A stretch of 64,000 nucleotides of DNA from Glycomyces harbinensis (GCF_900101745.1 NZ_FNAD01000010.1:1-64000); one strand, 5' to 3'; positions 45,275 to 56,475 are shown, counted from the stretch's first letter. A program made the numbers and translations. The notes: generated from the sequence alone by a model not told the origin.

Positions 45275-45275
45275 C

Positions 45276-47735
45276 ATGACCGATCAAGTCACGTTCACCA
45301 TCGACGGCGTCGAGATCACGGTCCCCAAGGGCACCTTGATCATCCGGGCCGCCGAACAGCTCGGCATCGAGATCCCCCGGTTCTGCGACCACCCGCTGCT
45401 GGAGCCCGCCGGGGCCTGCCGCCAGTGCCTGGTCGACGTCCCCGACATGGGCAACGGGCGCGGGATGCCCAAGCCCGCCGCGTCCTGCACGACCACCGCC
45501 ATGGAGGGCATGGTCGTCAAGACCCAGCACACCAGCGAGGTCGCCAAGGACGCCCAGGAGGGGATCATGGAGTTCCTCCTGATCAACCACCCCCTGGACT
45601 GCCCCGTCTGCGACAAGGGCGGCGAATGCCCGCTCCAGAACCAGGCGATGAGCACCGGCCGCACCGAGACCCGCATGGAGGCCAAGGACAAGCGCCACTA
45701 CAAGAAGGCGCTGCCGATCTCCTCCCAGGTGCTCCTGGACCGCGAGCGCTGCGTCCTGTGCGCGCGCTGCACCCGCTTCTCCGACCAGGTCGCCGGCGAC
45801 CCGTTCATCGAGCTCATGGAGCGCTCCGCGCTCGAGCAGGTCGGCGTCTACGAGGACGAGCCGTTCGAGTCCTACTTCTCGGGCAACACCGTCCAGATCT
45901 GCCCGGTCGGCGCCCTCACCGGCTCCCAGTACCGGTTCCGCTCCAGGCCGTTCGACCTCGTCTCCAGCCCCAGCGTGTGCGAGCACTGCTCGGCCGGTTG
46001 CGCCCAGCGCACCGACCACCGCCGCGGCAAGGTGCTCCGGCGCCTCGCGGGCGAGGACGCCGCGGTCAACGAGGAGTGGAACTGCGACAAGGGCCGCTGG
46101 GCCCACTCCTACGCCGACGCCGCCGACCGCATCACCAAGCCGCTGGTCCGCGAACCCGACGGCTCCCTGCGTGAAGCCTCCTGGCCCGAGGCCCTGCGCC
46201 GGGCCGCCGCCGGCCTCGCCAGCGCCTCGGAGAACCGGGCGAGCGTCGGGGTCCTCCCCGGCGGGCGCCTCACCGTCGAGGACGCCTACGCGTACGCGAA
46301 GTTCGCGCGGGTCGCCCTGGGCACCAACGACGTCGACTTCCGCTCGCGCCCGCACTCGACCGAGGAGTCCGAGTTCCTCGCCCACGCCGTCGCCGGGGTC
46401 TACCCCTCCAGCGGCGCGGTCACCTACGAGGGCCTCGAGCAGGCCCCCGTGGTCCTCACCGTCGGCCTCGAGGTCGAGGAGGAGTGCCCGATCGCGTTCC
46501 TGCGCATGCGCAAAGCGGTGCGCTCCAACGGCCAGCGGGTCCACGTGGTCGCGCCGTTCGCGACCCGCGGCACCCGCAAGCTCGACGCGAACCTCATCGA
46601 GGCCCTGCCCGGCGAGGAGGCCGAACTCCTCGACGGCTGGAAGAACGGCGGCTACGTCCGCGACGCGCTCTCGGAGGACGGCGCGGTGATCCTCCTCGGG
46701 GAGCGCCTGGCCACCGTCGAGGGCGCGTTCTCCGCGGCCGTGCGCCTCGCCCGCGCCACCGGCGCGCGCCTGGCCTGGATCCCCCGGCGCGCCGGGGACC
46801 GCGGCGCGGTCGAAGCGGGCTGCCTGCCCGGGCTCCTGCCCGGCGGCGGGCTCGCCTCCTACGCGGCCGACCGCGAGCAGCTCGCCGAGTACTGGGGCGT
46901 CGAGGCGCTTCCTGGCGGCGACGGGCGCGGCGCCTGGGACATCCTCCAGGCCGCCGCCGACGGCGAGATCGACGCGCTCCTGGTGGGCGGCGTCGACCCG
47001 TACGACTTCGCCGACGCCCCCGCGGTCGAGGCGGCGCTGTACGCGGCCCGCTTCGTGGTCTCCCTGGAGATCCGGCACTCGGCGGTCACCCGCGTCGCGG
47101 ACGTGATCCTGCCGGTCGCGCCGGTCACCGGCAAGGCCGGGGCCTACTTCGACTGGGAAGGGCGCCTGCGCACCTTCGACACCGTGATCGACTCGGACCT
47201 GATGAGCGACCACGCGGTCCTCGACACCCTCGCCTCGGCGATGGGCGTCGAACTGGGCCTGTCCGACACGCGCACGGTCCGCGCCGAACTGGCCGGCCTG
47301 CCCGACCCGATCACGCGCCAGGAGGCCCCCGAGTGGAGCTCCGACCGTCCGGCCCACGCCACTGAAGACGGCAAGGCGGTCCTCGCCACGTGGCGCCAGC
47401 TGCTGGACGGCGGCTCGATGCAGGAGAACAACCCGCACCTGGCGGGCTGCGCTCCCGACCCGGTGGTGCGCTTGAGCGCGGCCACCGCGAAGGCGATCGG
47501 CGCGACCGAGGGCTCGGGCGTCACGGTCGCCACGGCGATCGGCGGGATCACGCTGCCCCTGGCGGTGACGGCCATGCCCGAGGGCGTGGTCTGGCTGCCG
47601 CAGAACGCACCCGGTCGCGGGATCTACCGCCACCTGGGCGCGGGCTCGGGCGATGTGGTCACGATCCGCGCCTACCCGAACGTGCCGCGCCCGGCCGAGT
47701 CCGCCGGGGAATCTGTGGAGGCGGTCAACTCATGA
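45276..47735 (+). CDS. nuoG: NADH-quinone oxidoreductase subunit G
   Basis: An 819-residue iron-sulfur subunit. The N-terminal ferredoxin domain has [2Fe-2S] ligands C37, C48, C51 and C71. Then come [17 protein letters not shown] (His-liganded N5) and CVLCARC...CPVGAL (N4). A further CEHCSAGC plus a distant Cys in WNCDKGRW matches the ligand set of the extra cluster N7 found in some bacteria. The C-terminal half is a molybdopterin-oxidoreductase-like domain without need for a cofactor. ATG one base after nuoF. Confidence 0.95.
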   Translation: MTDQVTFTIDGVEITVPKGTLIIRAAEQLGIEIPRFCDHPLLEPAGACRQCLVDVPDMGNGRGMPKPAASCTTTAMEGMVVKTQHTSEVAKDAQEGIMEFLLINHPLDCPVCDKGGECPLQNQAMSTGRTETRMEAKDKRHYKKALPISSQVLLDRERCVLCARCTRFSDQVAGDPFIELMERSALEQVGVYEDEPFESYFSGNTVQICPVGALTGSQYRFRSRPFDLVSSPSVCEHCSAGCAQRTDHRRGKVLRRLAGEDAAVNEEWNCDKGRWAHSYADAADRITKPLVREPDGSLREASWPEALRRAAAGLASASENRASVGVLPGGRLTVEDAYAYAKFARVALGTNDVDFRSRPHSTEESEFLAHAVAGVYPSSGAVTYEGLEQAPVVLTVGLEVEEECPIAFLRMRKAVRSNGQRVHVVAPFATRGTRKLDANLIEALPGEEAELLDGWKNGGYVRDALSEDGAVILLGERLATVEGAFSAAVRLARATGARLAWIPRRAGDRGAVEAGCLPGLLPGGGLASYAADREQLAEYWGVEALPGGDGRGAWDILQAAADGEIDALLVGGVDPYDFADAPAVEAALYAARFVVSLEIRHSAVTRVADVILPVAPVTGKAGAYFDWEGRLRTFDTVIDSDLMSDHAVLDTLASAMGVELGLSDTRTVRAELAGLPDPITRQEAPEWSSDRPAHATEDGKAVLATWRQLLDGGSMQENNPHLAGCAPDPVVRLSAATAKAIGATEGSGVTVATAIGGITLPLAVTAMPEGVVWLPQNAPGRGIYRHLGAGSGDVVTIRAYPNVPRPAESAGESVEAVNS

Positions 47736-49048
47736 ACGATCCGATCTGGCTGATGCTCGTCAAGGGCGTCCTCGTCTTCGTGATGCTGGTCCTGCTGGTG
47801 ATCTTCACCATCTGGTTCGAGCGCCGCGTCGTCGCGATCATGCAGGTGCGGCCGGGGCCGAACCGGAACGGGCCCTTCGGCCTGCTCCAGTCGCTCGCGG
47901 ACGCGCTCAAGCTCGCGTTCAAAGAGGACATCATGCCGCGGACGGCCGACAAGGTCATCTTCATCGCGGCCCCGATGATCGCGGTCACCTGCGCGTTCAC
48001 CGCGTTCTCGGTGATCCCGATGGGCCCCGAGGTCAACATGTTCGGGGTCGAGACCGCGTTGCAGCTCACCGACTTCGAGGTGAGCGTGCTGGTCATCCTG
48101 GCCTGCTCGGCCCTGGGCGTCTACGGGATCGTGCTCGCGGGCTGGGCCTCCGGCTCGGCCTACTCGCTCCTGGGCTCGCTGCGGGCCGCGGCGCAGGTGA
48201 TCTCGTACGAGATCGCGCTGGGCCTGGCCGTGCTCACCGTGTTCTTCCAGTCGAAGCTGATGTCGACCGGCGCGATCGTCGAGGCGCAGGCCGAAGGGCT
48301 GCCGATGTCCATCGGCGGCCTCGACATCACGCTGCCGGGCTGGTACTTCATCGTCCTGGCGCCGAGCTTCGTGATCTTCGTGATCGCGATGGTCGGCGAG
48401 ACCAACCGCGCCCCGTTCGACCTCCCCGAGGCCGAGTCGGAGCTGGTGGCCGGGTTCGCGACCGAGTACTCCAGCCTCAAGTACGCCTCGTTCTTCCTGG
48501 CCGAGTACGTCAACATGATCACGATGTCGGCCCTGGCCGTGACGCTCTTCCTGGGCGGGTGGGCCGCGCCGTTCCCGAACTCGTGGTGGCCCGGCGCGAA
48601 CGAGGGCTACCTGCCGCTGGTGTGGTTCTTCGGGAAGGTCCTGGCGTTCCTGTTCTTCTACGTGTGGCTGCGCGGCACGCTTCCGCGGCTGCGCTACGAC
48701 CAGTTCATGCGCCTGGGCTGGAAGGTCCTCGTCCCGGTCTCCCTGGTGTGGCTCATGGTCCTGGCGGCCATGAACATCGGGCTCGACACCGCGAACGACC
48801 TGCCGACCCGGATCGCGTTCGCCGGGGGCGCGGCCATCGCCGTGATGGCCCTGATCTTCTTCTGGCCCAGCCGGAAGCAGTACGAGGTCCCGGCGGAGCC
48901 CGACGCGGGCGTCGGCGGCTTCCCCGTGCCGCCGCTCGACCTCGCCGTCCCGCCGAACCCGCGGGCCCTCAAGGAACTCGAGCCGGCCACCGCTCCAGCA
49001 CCGATCAACGGTTCGGGCACCGCATCCAGTGAAAAGGGGGATGAGTAG
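47732..49048 (+). CDS. nuoH: NADH-quinone oxidoreductase subunit H
   Basis: A 438-residue membrane subunit of eight helices that anchors the peripheral arm and lines the quinone channel. Signatures: [32 protein letters not shown] near the N-terminus and [21 protein letters not shown] in the middle. After residue 385 there is a Pro-rich cytosolic tail of about 50 residues not seen in E. coli. ATG overlaps the nuoG stop by 4 bp. Confidence 0.97.
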   Translation: MNDPIWLMLVKGVLVFVMLVLLVIFTIWFERRVVAIMQVRPGPNRNGPFGLLQSLADALKLAFKEDIMPRTADKVIFIAAPMIAVTCAFTAFSVIPMGPEVNMFGVETALQLTDFEVSVLVILACSALGVYGIVLAGWASGSAYSLLGSLRAAAQVISYEIALGLAVLTVFFQSKLMSTGAIVEAQAEGLPMSIGGLDITLPGWYFIVLAPSFVIFVIAMVGETNRAPFDLPEAESELVAGFATEYSSLKYASFFLAEYVNMITMSALAVTLFLGGWAAPFPNSWWPGANEGYLPLVWFFGKVLAFLFFYVWLRGTLPRLRYDQFMRLGWKVLVPVSLVWLMVLAAMNIGLDTANDLPTRIAFAGGAAIAVMALIFFWPSRKQYEVPAEPDAGVGGFPVPPLDLAVPPNPRALKELEPATAPAPINGSGTASSEKGDE

Positions 49049-49630
49049 ATGTCCGGTTTCGCCAAGGGCTTCGGTGTCACCTTCTCGCACATGTTCAAGC
49101 CGAAGGTGACGGTCGACTACCCCGAGGAGCCCTCGAAGCTCCAGCCTCGCTTCCACGGCCGCCACGTGCTCAACCGCCACCCCGACGGCCTCGAGAAGTG
49201 CATCGGCTGCGAGCTGTGCGCGTGGGCCTGCCCGGCCGACGCGATCTACGTCGAGGGCGCGGAGAACACCGAGGCCGAGCGGTTCTCGCCCGGCGAGCGG
49301 TACGCCAAGACCTACCAGATCAACTACGCGCGCTGCATCTTCTGCGGCCTGTGCATCGAGGCCTGCCCGACCCGCTCGCTCACCATGAGCAACGAGTACG
49401 AGCTGGCCCGCGACGACCGCCGCGACCTCATCTTCACCAAGGAGGAGCTGCTCGCGCCGCTCCTGGAGGGCATGGAGCAGCCGCCGCACCCGATGCGCCT
49501 GGGCGACAGCGAGAAGGCCTACTACGACTCGGGCCCGGTCAACCCGGGCGCGAGCGAGGGCGCGGAGTTCTCGCTGTCCGAGATGCTCGCGCAGACCAAA
49601 GAGGGCGCAGCCAAGAGGGGGCACGAGTGA
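49049..49630 (+). CDS. nuoI: NADH-quinone oxidoreductase subunit I
   Basis: A 193-residue subunit with two [4Fe-4S] clusters, N6a and N6b. Ligand sets are C51, C54, C57 with C106, and C96, C99, C102 with C61 ([12 protein letters not shown] and [12 protein letters not shown]). The short N-terminal amphipathic part contacts NuoH. ATG is adjacent to the nuoH stop. The C-terminal 50 residues form a hydrophilic extension. Confidence 0.97.
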   Translation: MSGFAKGFGVTFSHMFKPKVTVDYPEEPSKLQPRFHGRHVLNRHPDGLEKCIGCELCAWACPADAIYVEGAENTEAERFSPGERYAKTYQINYARCIFCGLCIEACPTRSLTMSNEYELARDDRRDLIFTKEELLAPLLEGMEQPPHPMRLGDSEKAYYDSGPVNPGASEGAEFSLSEMLAQTKEGAAKRGHE

Positions 49631-50409
49631 TCGACCTGGCCCAGACCGTCGCGCAGAACGCCTCGATGGGCGAGGCGGTCTTCTTCTGGATCCTCGCGCC
49701 GATCGCGCTCGGCGGGGCCATCGGCCTCGTCCTGGCCCGCTCGGCGATCCACGCGGCGCTCATGCTCGCCGTCACCATGATGTGCCTGGCGGTCTTCTAC
49801 ATCATGCTGTCGGCGCCGTTCCTCGGCTTCGTGCAGATCATGGTCTACACCGGCGCGATCATGATGCTGTTCCTGTTCGTGCTCATGCTCTTCGGGCGCG
49901 ACTCGAAGGACTCCATGTTCGAGACGCTCAGGGGCCAGCGGCTCCTCGCGATCTGCCTGGGCATCGGCCTCGCCGCGCTCCTGACCTCCGGCCTCGCCCG
50001 GGCCGTCTCCGGCCTGGTCGTCCCGGCCGAGCAGGCCGCCTGGGCCACCGGCGCCCAGTCCAACGTCGAGGCGATCGCCGACGCGCTGTTCTCGACCTAC
50101 CTGTTCCCCTTCGAGGTCGTCTCCGGCGTCCTCACCGTCGCCGCGGTCGGCGCCCTCATGTTCGCGCACGTCGCGAAGAAGGGCGGCCACAAGGGGCAGA
50201 AGGAGCACAGCCGCGAGCGGTTCGCTCCCGGCGTCTACCCCGGGCCCCGGCCCGGCCCCGGCGTGTTCGCCACCTCCGACTCGACCGCGACGCCCGCGCT
50301 GCGACCCGACGGGACCGTGGAACCGGCGAGCCTCTCGCCGTACGTCCCGCCGCGCCAGCTCACCGCCGCCGAGACCGCGCCGAAGCACACGGAAGGGAAG
50401 GACGCATGA
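49627..50409 (+). CDS. nuoJ: NADH-quinone oxidoreductase subunit J
   Basis: A 260-residue membrane subunit of five helices. The conserved block [21 protein letters not shown] (about 71-91) contains the Tyr-Thr-Gly-Ala pi-bulge helix that moves during coupling. The last 85 residues are a charged, Pro-rich tail. The GTG start overlaps the nuoI stop (GTGA). A 40-base spacer separates it from nuoK. Confidence 0.95.
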   Translation: MIDLAQTVAQNASMGEAVFFWILAPIALGGAIGLVLARSAIHAALMLAVTMMCLAVFYIMLSAPFLGFVQIMVYTGAIMMLFLFVLMLFGRDSKDSMFETLRGQRLLAICLGIGLAALLTSGLARAVSGLVVPAEQAAWATGAQSNVEAIADALFSTYLFPFEVVSGVLTVAAVGALMFAHVAKKGGHKGQKEHSRERFAPGVYPGPRPGPGVFATSDSTATPALRPDGTVEPASLSPYVPPRQLTAAETAPKHTEGKDA

Positions 50410-50449
50410 GCCCGCAGCACCACTGCGCCCCCGCTGAAAGGCGCGGACG

Positions 50450-50749
50450 ATGAACCCCGAGTACTACCTCATCCTCGCCGCCGCCCTGTTCTGCATCGGC
50501 GCCGTCGGCGTCCTGGTGCGGCGCAACTCGATCGTCGTGTTCATGTGCGTCGAGCTCATGCTCAACGCCGGGAACCTGACCCTGGTCACCTTCGCGCGCA
50601 CCAGCGGCACCATCGACGGCCAGGTCATGGCGTTCTTCGTCATGGCCGTCGCCGCCGCCGAGGTCGTCGTCGGCCTGGCGATCATCATGGCCATCTACCG
50701 GTCGAGGCGCTCCGCCTCCGTCGACGACGCCAACCTCCTGAAGGCCTAG
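50450..50749 (+). CDS. nuoK: NADH-quinone oxidoreductase subunit K
   Basis: A 99-residue subunit of three helices, related to Na+/H+ antiporter subunit MrpC. The proton-path glutamates are in the helices [13 protein letters not shown] (about 29-41) and [14 protein letters not shown] (about 69-82). ATG at 50450, preceded by GAAAGGCG. Length is the family norm. Confidence 0.96.
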   Translation: MNPEYYLILAAALFCIGAVGVLVRRNSIVVFMCVELMLNAGNLTLVTFARTSGTIDGQVMAFFVMAVAAAEVVVGLAIIMAIYRSRRSASVDDANLLKA

Positions 50750-50759
50750 AGGGGACACC

Positions 50760-52661
50760 GTGCACGACATCTCGTACGCGCCCGCGACCGGCGCGCTCGC
50801 CTGGACGTGGGCGCTCATCGCGCTCCCGGCGCTCGGCGCCGCGGTCCTGCTCCTGGCGGGCCGCCGCGCCGACAAGTGGGGCCACTGGCTCGGCACCGCC
50901 ACCATCGGCGCCGCCTTCGCCCTGGCCCTGGCGCTCTTCGCCTCCCTTGCGGGACTCGACGACAAGAGCGCCCACCTGGACCTGTTCACGATCATCTCGG
51001 TCGGGGACCTCCAGATCGACGCGAGCCTGCTCTTCGACCCGCTGAGCGCGGTCTTCTGCCTGCTCATCACCGGCGTCGGCTTCCTCATCCACGTCTACGC
51101 CATCGGCTACATGGCGCACGACGCGGGACGCCGGAAGTTCTTCGCCTACTTCAACCTGTTCGCCGCCGCGATGCTCGTGCTCGTGCTGGGCGGCAACTAC
51201 TTCATGACCTTCATCGGCTGGGAGGGCGTGGGCCTCGCCTCCTACCTCCTCATCGCGTTCTGGCAGCTCAAGCCGTCCGCCGCGACCGCCGGCAAGAAGG
51301 CCTTCCTCACCAACCGGGTCGCCGACGTCGGCTTCCTCCTGGCGATGTTCGTCATGATCGGCGCGCTCGGCAGCGTGGACTTCGCGACCGTGTTCAACGG
51401 CGCCGAGTCCCTGTCCACGGGAACGAGCCTCGCGCTCGGGCTGCTGCTGCTCGCCGCGGCCTGCGGCAAGTCCGGCCAGTTCCCGTTCCAGACCTGGCTC
51501 CCCGACGCCATGGAGGGCCCGACCCCGGTCTCGGCCCTCATCCACGCGGCCACCATGGTCACCGCGGGCGTCTACCTGATCGCCCGCTCGAACGTCATCT
51601 TCAGCCTCAACGCGGACGTGCAGACCGTCGTCGTCGTGGTCGGGGCGCTGACCCTGCTCTTCGGGGCGATCGTCGGCTGCGCCAAGGACGACATCAAACG
51701 CGTCCTCGCCTGGTCCACGGTCTCCCAGATCGGCTACATGTTCCTCGCGGTCGGCCTCGGCGGCGGGGCGTTCGCGCTCGGCATCATCCACCTGCTCGCG
51801 CACGGCTTCTTCAAGGCCGGCCTGTTCCTCGGCTCCGGCTCGGTCATGCACGCCATGAACGACCAGACCGACATCCGCCGCTTCGGCGGCCTGTGGCGGG
51901 TCATGCCGTGGACCTACGCCACGTTCGCCGCCGGGTGGCTCGCGATCATCGGCCTGTTCCCGTTCTCGGGCTACTTCACCAAGGACCCGATCATCGCCTC
52001 GGCGTTCGCCCGCGAAGGCTGGCAGGGCTGGGTCGTCGGCGGCGCCGCGCTCCTGGGCGCCGCGCTCACCGCGTTCTACATGACGCGCCTGTTCGTGCTC
52101 ACCTTCCACGGGCCCAGGCGATGGACCGAGGACGTGCACCCGCACGAGTCCCCGGCGATCATGACCGGCCCGCTCGTCCTCCTCGGCCTCGGCTCGCTCG
52201 CGGCCGGCGGCCTGATGGCCAGCCCCGTGACCACCTGGCTCACCCCGGTCTTCGGGGAGCACCATGAGGCCCACGGGCACCTGACCCACATGCAGGTCAC
52301 CATCGCCACCACCGCCGTGGTGGTCCTCGGTGCGGCACTGGGCTGGTTCCTGTTCCGCGGCGGCACCGAGGAAGTGCCGCGGGCCGCCTCCTGGCCGGTC
52401 CGCTTCGCGCGCGCCGACCTCGGCGGCGAGGTCGTCAACCGCGGCGTCTTCGAGCGCCCGAGCCGACTGGTCGCCGGCGCGACCGTCTCCATGGACGGAC
52501 GCGTCGTCGACGGCGCCGTCAACGGCCTCTCGGCCGCGATCGGCGGCACTTCTCGGAGGCTCCTCCAGCTCCAAACCGGATTCGTCCGCTCCTATGCCCT
52601 GTCCATTCTGTCCGGCGCCGTCATCGTGGTGGCCGCGCTCATGGTGGTGGTCGTCCAATGA
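50760..52661 (+). CDS. nuoL: NADH-quinone oxidoreductase subunit L
   Basis: A 633-residue antiporter-like proton-pumping subunit with about 16 membrane helices and the long lateral helix. Visible: NYFMTFIGWEGVGLASYLLI (about 143-162, the conserved Glu), the block SGQFPFQTWLPDAMEGPTPVSALIHAATMVTAG with the channel Lys, and DDIKRVLAWSTVSQIGYM. The GTG at 50760 is ten bases after nuoK. The stop overlaps nuoM by 4 bp. Confidence 0.97.
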   Translation: MHDISYAPATGALAWTWALIALPALGAAVLLLAGRRADKWGHWLGTATIGAAFALALALFASLAGLDDKSAHLDLFTIISVGDLQIDASLLFDPLSAVFCLLITGVGFLIHVYAIGYMAHDAGRRKFFAYFNLFAAAMLVLVLGGNYFMTFIGWEGVGLASYLLIAFWQLKPSAATAGKKAFLTNRVADVGFLLAMFVMIGALGSVDFATVFNGAESLSTGTSLALGLLLLAAACGKSGQFPFQTWLPDAMEGPTPVSALIHAATMVTAGVYLIARSNVIFSLNADVQTVVVVVGALTLLFGAIVGCAKDDIKRVLAWSTVSQIGYMFLAVGLGGGAFALGIIHLLAHGFFKAGLFLGSGSVMHAMNDQTDIRRFGGLWRVMPWTYATFAAGWLAIIGLFPFSGYFTKDPIIASAFAREGWQGWVVGGAALLGAALTAFYMTRLFVLTFHGPRRWTEDVHPHESPAIMTGPLVLLGLGSLAAGGLMASPVTTWLTPVFGEHHEAHGHLTHMQVTIATTAVVVLGAALGWFLFRGGTEEVPRAASWPVRFARADLGGEVVNRGVFERPSRLVAGATVSMDGRVVDGAVNGLSAAIGGTSRRLLQLQTGFVRSYALSILSGAVIVVAALMVVVVQ

Positions 52662-54202
52662 ACGAACTCCCGTTGCTGTCGGCGCTGGTCGCCGTGCCCC
52701 TGATCGGGGCCGTGGTCGTCGCGTCGATCAAGCGCGAGAACGCGGGCGCGGCCAAATGGACCGCGCTCGCGGTCTCCGGCCTCGTCGCCGTCCTCACCGC
52801 CTTGGTGGCCTTCGGCTTCGACTACTCGGCAGGCGCCCCCTGGCTCCAGTTCACCGAGTCCTACACGTGGATCGAGGCCTGGGACCTGAGCCTGTCGTGG
52901 GGGGTCGACGGCATCGCGCTGCTCCTGGTCGCCCTGACCGCCGGGCTCACGCCCATCGCGATGCTCGCCGCCTGGAGGGACCTGGACGCCGTCAAGCGCT
53001 CGGTCCCGGCGTTCTTCGCGCTGATCCTCGCGCTCCAAGCGGCCATGCTGGCGACCTTCCTGGCCTCCAACGTGCTCCTGTTCTACTTCTTCTTCGAAGC
53101 GATGCTCGTGCCGATGTACTTCCTCATCGGCTCCTACGGCACCGGCCCGAAGAAGCAGTACGCGGCGGTCAAGTTCTTCCTGTACTCGCTCGTCGGCGGC
53201 CTGTTCATGCTCGTGGCCGTCATCGGCCTGTGGGTCCACTCGGGCGGCGTCTTCGACTGGCAGACGCTGGTCGCGGCCGAGCCGATGGAGGCCGGGTCGC
53301 TCCAGAACTGGCTGTTCCTCGGCTTCTTCATCGCCTTCGCGATCAAGGCCCCGTTCTTCCCGTTCCACACCTGGCTCCCGGACGCGGGCGGGGCGGCCCC
53401 GGCCGCGGTCGCGGCGCTCCTGGTCGGCGTGATGGACAAGATCGGCACGTTCGCGATCCTGCGCTACTGCATCCCGCTGTTCCCGGACGCGACGCAGACG
53501 TTCGCGCCGTGGGTGATCGGCATGAGCGTCATCGGCGTGCTCTACGCGGCGTTCGTCGCCATCGGGCAGACCGACCTCAAGCGCCTGGTCGCCTACACGT
53601 CGATCGCGCACTTCGGGTTCATCGGCATCGGGATCTTCGCGTTCACGCAGGCCTCGGCCACCGGCGCGGTCCTCTACATGTTCAACCACGGCCTCGCCAC
53701 GGGCCTGCTGTTCATCGTCGTCGGGTTCCTCGCGATCCGCCGCGGCTCGGCGCAGATCGCCGACTACGGCGGGGCCGCCAAGACCCTGCCGCTCCTGGCC
53801 GGGATCTTCCTGTTCGCCGGGCTCGCCTCGCTCTCGCTGCCGGGCACCGCGCCGTTCATCTCCGAGTTCCTGGTCCTGTTCGGCGCCTTCAGCGAGAACG
53901 AGCCCGTCGCGGTCCTGGCGGCCCTCGGGATCATCCTCGCCGCCGCGTACGTCCTGTGGATGTACCAGCGCACCATGCAGGGCGACCGCAACCCGGCGCT
54001 CGACGAGGTGCCCGCGATGAAGCGCGACCTGACGCTGCGCGAGAAGGTCCTCGTCGCGCCGCTGGTGATCGCGATCCTCGGCTTCGGCTTCTACCCGCAG
54101 CCGCTCATCGACGCCGTCGAGCCCGCCGTCGACAACACGCTCCTGTTCATCTCCGGTGAACAGGCAGAACTGCCCGCCGCTGAAGGAGTCAGCAATGAAT
54201 GA
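52658..54202 (+). CDS. nuoM: NADH-quinone oxidoreductase subunit M
   Basis: A 514-residue antiporter-like proton-pumping subunit with about 14 helices. Visible: FYFFFEAMLVPMYFLIG (about 144-160, conserved Glu), KAPFFPFHTWLPDAGGAAPAAVAALL, and TDLKRLVAYTSIAHFGF, which carry the Lys residues of the proton path. ATG overlaps the nuoL stop by 4 bp. Confidence 0.97.
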   Translation: MNELPLLSALVAVPLIGAVVVASIKRENAGAAKWTALAVSGLVAVLTALVAFGFDYSAGAPWLQFTESYTWIEAWDLSLSWGVDGIALLLVALTAGLTPIAMLAAWRDLDAVKRSVPAFFALILALQAAMLATFLASNVLLFYFFFEAMLVPMYFLIGSYGTGPKKQYAAVKFFLYSLVGGLFMLVAVIGLWVHSGGVFDWQTLVAAEPMEAGSLQNWLFLGFFIAFAIKAPFFPFHTWLPDAGGAAPAAVAALLVGVMDKIGTFAILRYCIPLFPDATQTFAPWVIGMSVIGVLYAAFVAIGQTDLKRLVAYTSIAHFGFIGIGIFAFTQASATGAVLYMFNHGLATGLLFIVVGFLAIRRGSAQIADYGGAAKTLPLLAGIFLFAGLASLSLPGTAPFISEFLVLFGAFSENEPVAVLAALGIILAAAYVLWMYQRTMQGDRNPALDEVPAMKRDLTLREKVLVAPLVIAILGFGFYPQPLIDAVEPAVDNTLLFISGEQAELPAAEGVSNE

Positions 54203-55748
54203 GGCCCAGCAAGCCGGGCTCCAGATCGACTGGGCCGGCCTGGCCCCCATGATCATCGTGTTCGCGGCGGCCTTCGGCGGACTCCTGGTCGAGGCCGCCG
54301 TGCCCAGGGCCCGGCGGCTCGTCGTCCAGACCGCCCTCGCGGTCGCGGCGCTCCTCGCGGCCCTGGTGGCCGTGATCCTCAACCGCGGCAAGGCCAGTGC
54401 GGCGTTCTCCATCGAGGGCACCGACCTCGGCTCCGTCGTCCTCGACGGTCCCGGACTGTTCCTCCAGGGCACGATCGCGGTCCTGTCGGTCATCGCGGTG
54501 CTCCTGCTCGCGGAGCGCCGCACCACCAGGGGCGGCGACTTCGTCGCCGAGGCCGCGGTGGTCGCCGACTCGGCGGCCGACAGGTCCCAGCAGCGCGAGG
54601 ACGGCGCGACGGAGATCTTCCCGCTGACGCTGTTCGCGGTCGTCGGCATGATGATGTTCGTCGTCGCCGGCGACCTGCTCACCATGTTCGTCGCCCTCGA
54701 GATGTTCAGCCTCCCGCTGTACCTGCTGTGCGGCCTCGCCAAGCGCCGCCGCCTCATCAGCCAGGAAGCGGCCCTGAAGTACTTCCTCCTGGGCGCGTTC
54801 GCCTCGGCGTTCTACGTCTACGGCATGGCGATGCTCTACGGCTTCGCCGGCACCGTGGACCTCGCCGGGATCAACCAGGCGGGCGTCTCCTCGGGCCAGC
54901 CGCGGCTGCTGCTGTACATCGGCGTCGCCATGCTCGCGGTCGCCATGCTGTTCAAGGCCGCCGCCGTCCCGTTCCACATGTGGACCCCGGACGTCTACAC
55001 CGGCGCGCCGACGCCGGTGACCGCCCTGATGGCCGCGTGCGTCAAGGTCGCGGCCTTCGGCGGGCTGCTGCGGGTCTTCAACGTGGGCTTGGAGTCCTCG
55101 GCCTGGGACTGGCACATGATCCTCACGATCATCGCGATCGCGACGATGCTCGGCGGCGCGATCTTCGCCGTCACGCAGCGCAACATCAAGCGCCTGCTCG
55201 CCTACAGCTCCATCGCGAACGCGGGCTACCTGCTCATCGGGATCATCACCCTCGGCGACGCGGTCGGCTCGACGATGTTCTACCTGGCCGCCTACGGCTT
55301 CACCGCGATCGCCGCGTTCGCCGTCGTCTCGCTCGTGCGCGACGGCGACGAGGAGGCGACGCACCTGTCGCGCTGGGCCGGGCTCGGCAAGAAGTCCCCG
55401 GGCACCGCCGCGGTCTTCACGGTCCTCATGCTGGCGCTCGCGGGCCTGCCGTTCACGAGCGGGTTCACCGCGAAGTTCGGCCTGTTCGCCGACGCCCTCG
55501 GCGCCGGCGAGGTCGGCCTCGTGATCGTGGGCGTGGTGTCCTCGGCGATCCTGGCGTTCCCGTACCTGCGCGTGGTGGTCCTGCTGTGGCTCAACGAGCC
55601 CGCACCGGACGCCCCGACGGTCAACCTGCCGAGCCCGATGGCCGGAAGCGTGGTCGCCGTGGGCGTGGCGGCCACCCTGGTCCTCGGCGTGGCCCCCGGC
55701 TTCCTACTCGACATCGTCGACCAGGCGAGCACCTTCCTGAACACCTAG
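54195..55748 (+). CDS. nuoN: NADH-quinone oxidoreductase subunit N
   Basis: A 517-residue antiporter-like subunit and the last gene of the operon. Visible: DLLTMFVALEMFSLPLYLLCGL (about 160-181, conserved Glu), FKAAAVPFHMWTPDVYTGAPTPVTALMA (about 254-281), and RNIKRLLAYSSIANAGY. ATG at 54195 overlaps the nuoM end by 8 bp and has AAGGAG seven bases upstream. A 15-bp hairpin follows after 12 bases. Confidence 0.97.
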   Translation: MNEAQQAGLQIDWAGLAPMIIVFAAAFGGLLVEAAVPRARRLVVQTALAVAALLAALVAVILNRGKASAAFSIEGTDLGSVVLDGPGLFLQGTIAVLSVIAVLLLAERRTTRGGDFVAEAAVVADSAADRSQQREDGATEIFPLTLFAVVGMMMFVVAGDLLTMFVALEMFSLPLYLLCGLAKRRRLISQEAALKYFLLGAFASAFYVYGMAMLYGFAGTVDLAGINQAGVSSGQPRLLLYIGVAMLAVAMLFKAAAVPFHMWTPDVYTGAPTPVTALMAACVKVAAFGGLLRVFNVGLESSAWDWHMILTIIAIATMLGGAIFAVTQRNIKRLLAYSSIANAGYLLIGIITLGDAVGSTMFYLAAYGFTAIAAFAVVSLVRDGDEEATHLSRWAGLGKKSPGTAAVFTVLMLALAGLPFTSGFTAKFGLFADALGAGEVGLVIVGVVSSAILAFPYLRVVVLLWLNEPAPDAPTVNLPSPMAGSVVAVGVAATLVLGVAPGFLLDIVDQASTFLNT

Positions 55749-55760
55749 CACGCCAACAGG

Positions 55761-55795
55761 AAAGCCGCCGGAGAGCAGGGCTCTCCGGCGGCTTT
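55761..55795 (+). terminator. Terminator of the nuo operon
   Basis: A perfect 15-bp stem (55761-55775 with 55781-55795) with a CAGGG loop, ending in TTTT. It closes the 17-kb operon. Confidence 0.9.
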
Positions 55796-55908
55796 TCGCG
55801 TACCGCGGCAACGGGAGCGCTCCGCTACTATGAGTACTGCTCCGCATTGGCCCGATTCGCCCCTGAAGTCGCCAATGCGCCAACCCCTGACGCAGAGGAG
55901 ATCCCGCC

Positions 55909-56475
55909 TTGGGCGACAGAAACTTCGACCCTGAAGCCACCAGAGAAGTCGCACAGAACGCCGTGCCGACCATCGCCACTGCCTACGCCGAACTCAGCGA
56001 GAAGGTGGTCGACGCCGGTGAGAACATGGAGAACGGCGGTGTCTCAGAGGAGATGAACGCCTACTTCACCGACTACCATCTGCTGCTTCGCAATGCGACG
56101 ACCGAGACCTCCTTCGAGCGCTACCACGACTTCGCCTTCTACACTCCCGAGCGGTTCAGCGACGCCGAGATCGACTACTCGACCGAACTCGGTGCCGACT
56201 CGGCCTGGCAGGCTTCGCGCATCACCGCCCAGGAGACTCCCACGGTGAAGTCGGAGCAGCGGGTGATGGCGACCGCGGTGCTGCTCGGCGACTTCTATGT
56301 TCTCGAGATTCTGGTGCGGTTCGAACCTGGAACGGTGCAGCGTGCAGATTGCGGGCCGATCGCCGGGGAGGACTGCGTCATGACCGCGACCTCCATGGCC
56401 GAGTTCCTTGCGACGAGCGGGCATCTCGAAGAGCTGCACGCCGGCCTTGAAACGGCCGTCGACGGGACCGCCTAG
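55909..56475 (+). CDS. Orphan protein of unknown function
   Basis: A 188-residue acidic protein, apparently soluble and without a signal peptide. The first half is helical (ATREVAQNAVPTIATAYAELSEKVVDAGENM), the second has strands (MATAVLLGDFYVLEILVRFEPG) and a Cys pair (ADCGPIAGEDC). I do not recognise a family. It starts at a TTG at 55909, supported by AGAGGAG eight bases upstream. Codon use is less G/C-biased than in the flanking genes, suggesting later arrival. The next gene begins on its last base, so the two are translationally coupled. Confidence 0.6.
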   Translation: MGDRNFDPEATREVAQNAVPTIATAYAELSEKVVDAGENMENGGVSEEMNAYFTDYHLLLRNATTETSFERYHDFAFYTPERFSDAEIDYSTELGADSAWQASRITAQETPTVKSEQRVMATAVLLGDFYVLEILVRFEPGTVQRADCGPIAGEDCVMTATSMAEFLATSGHLEELHAGLETAVDGTA

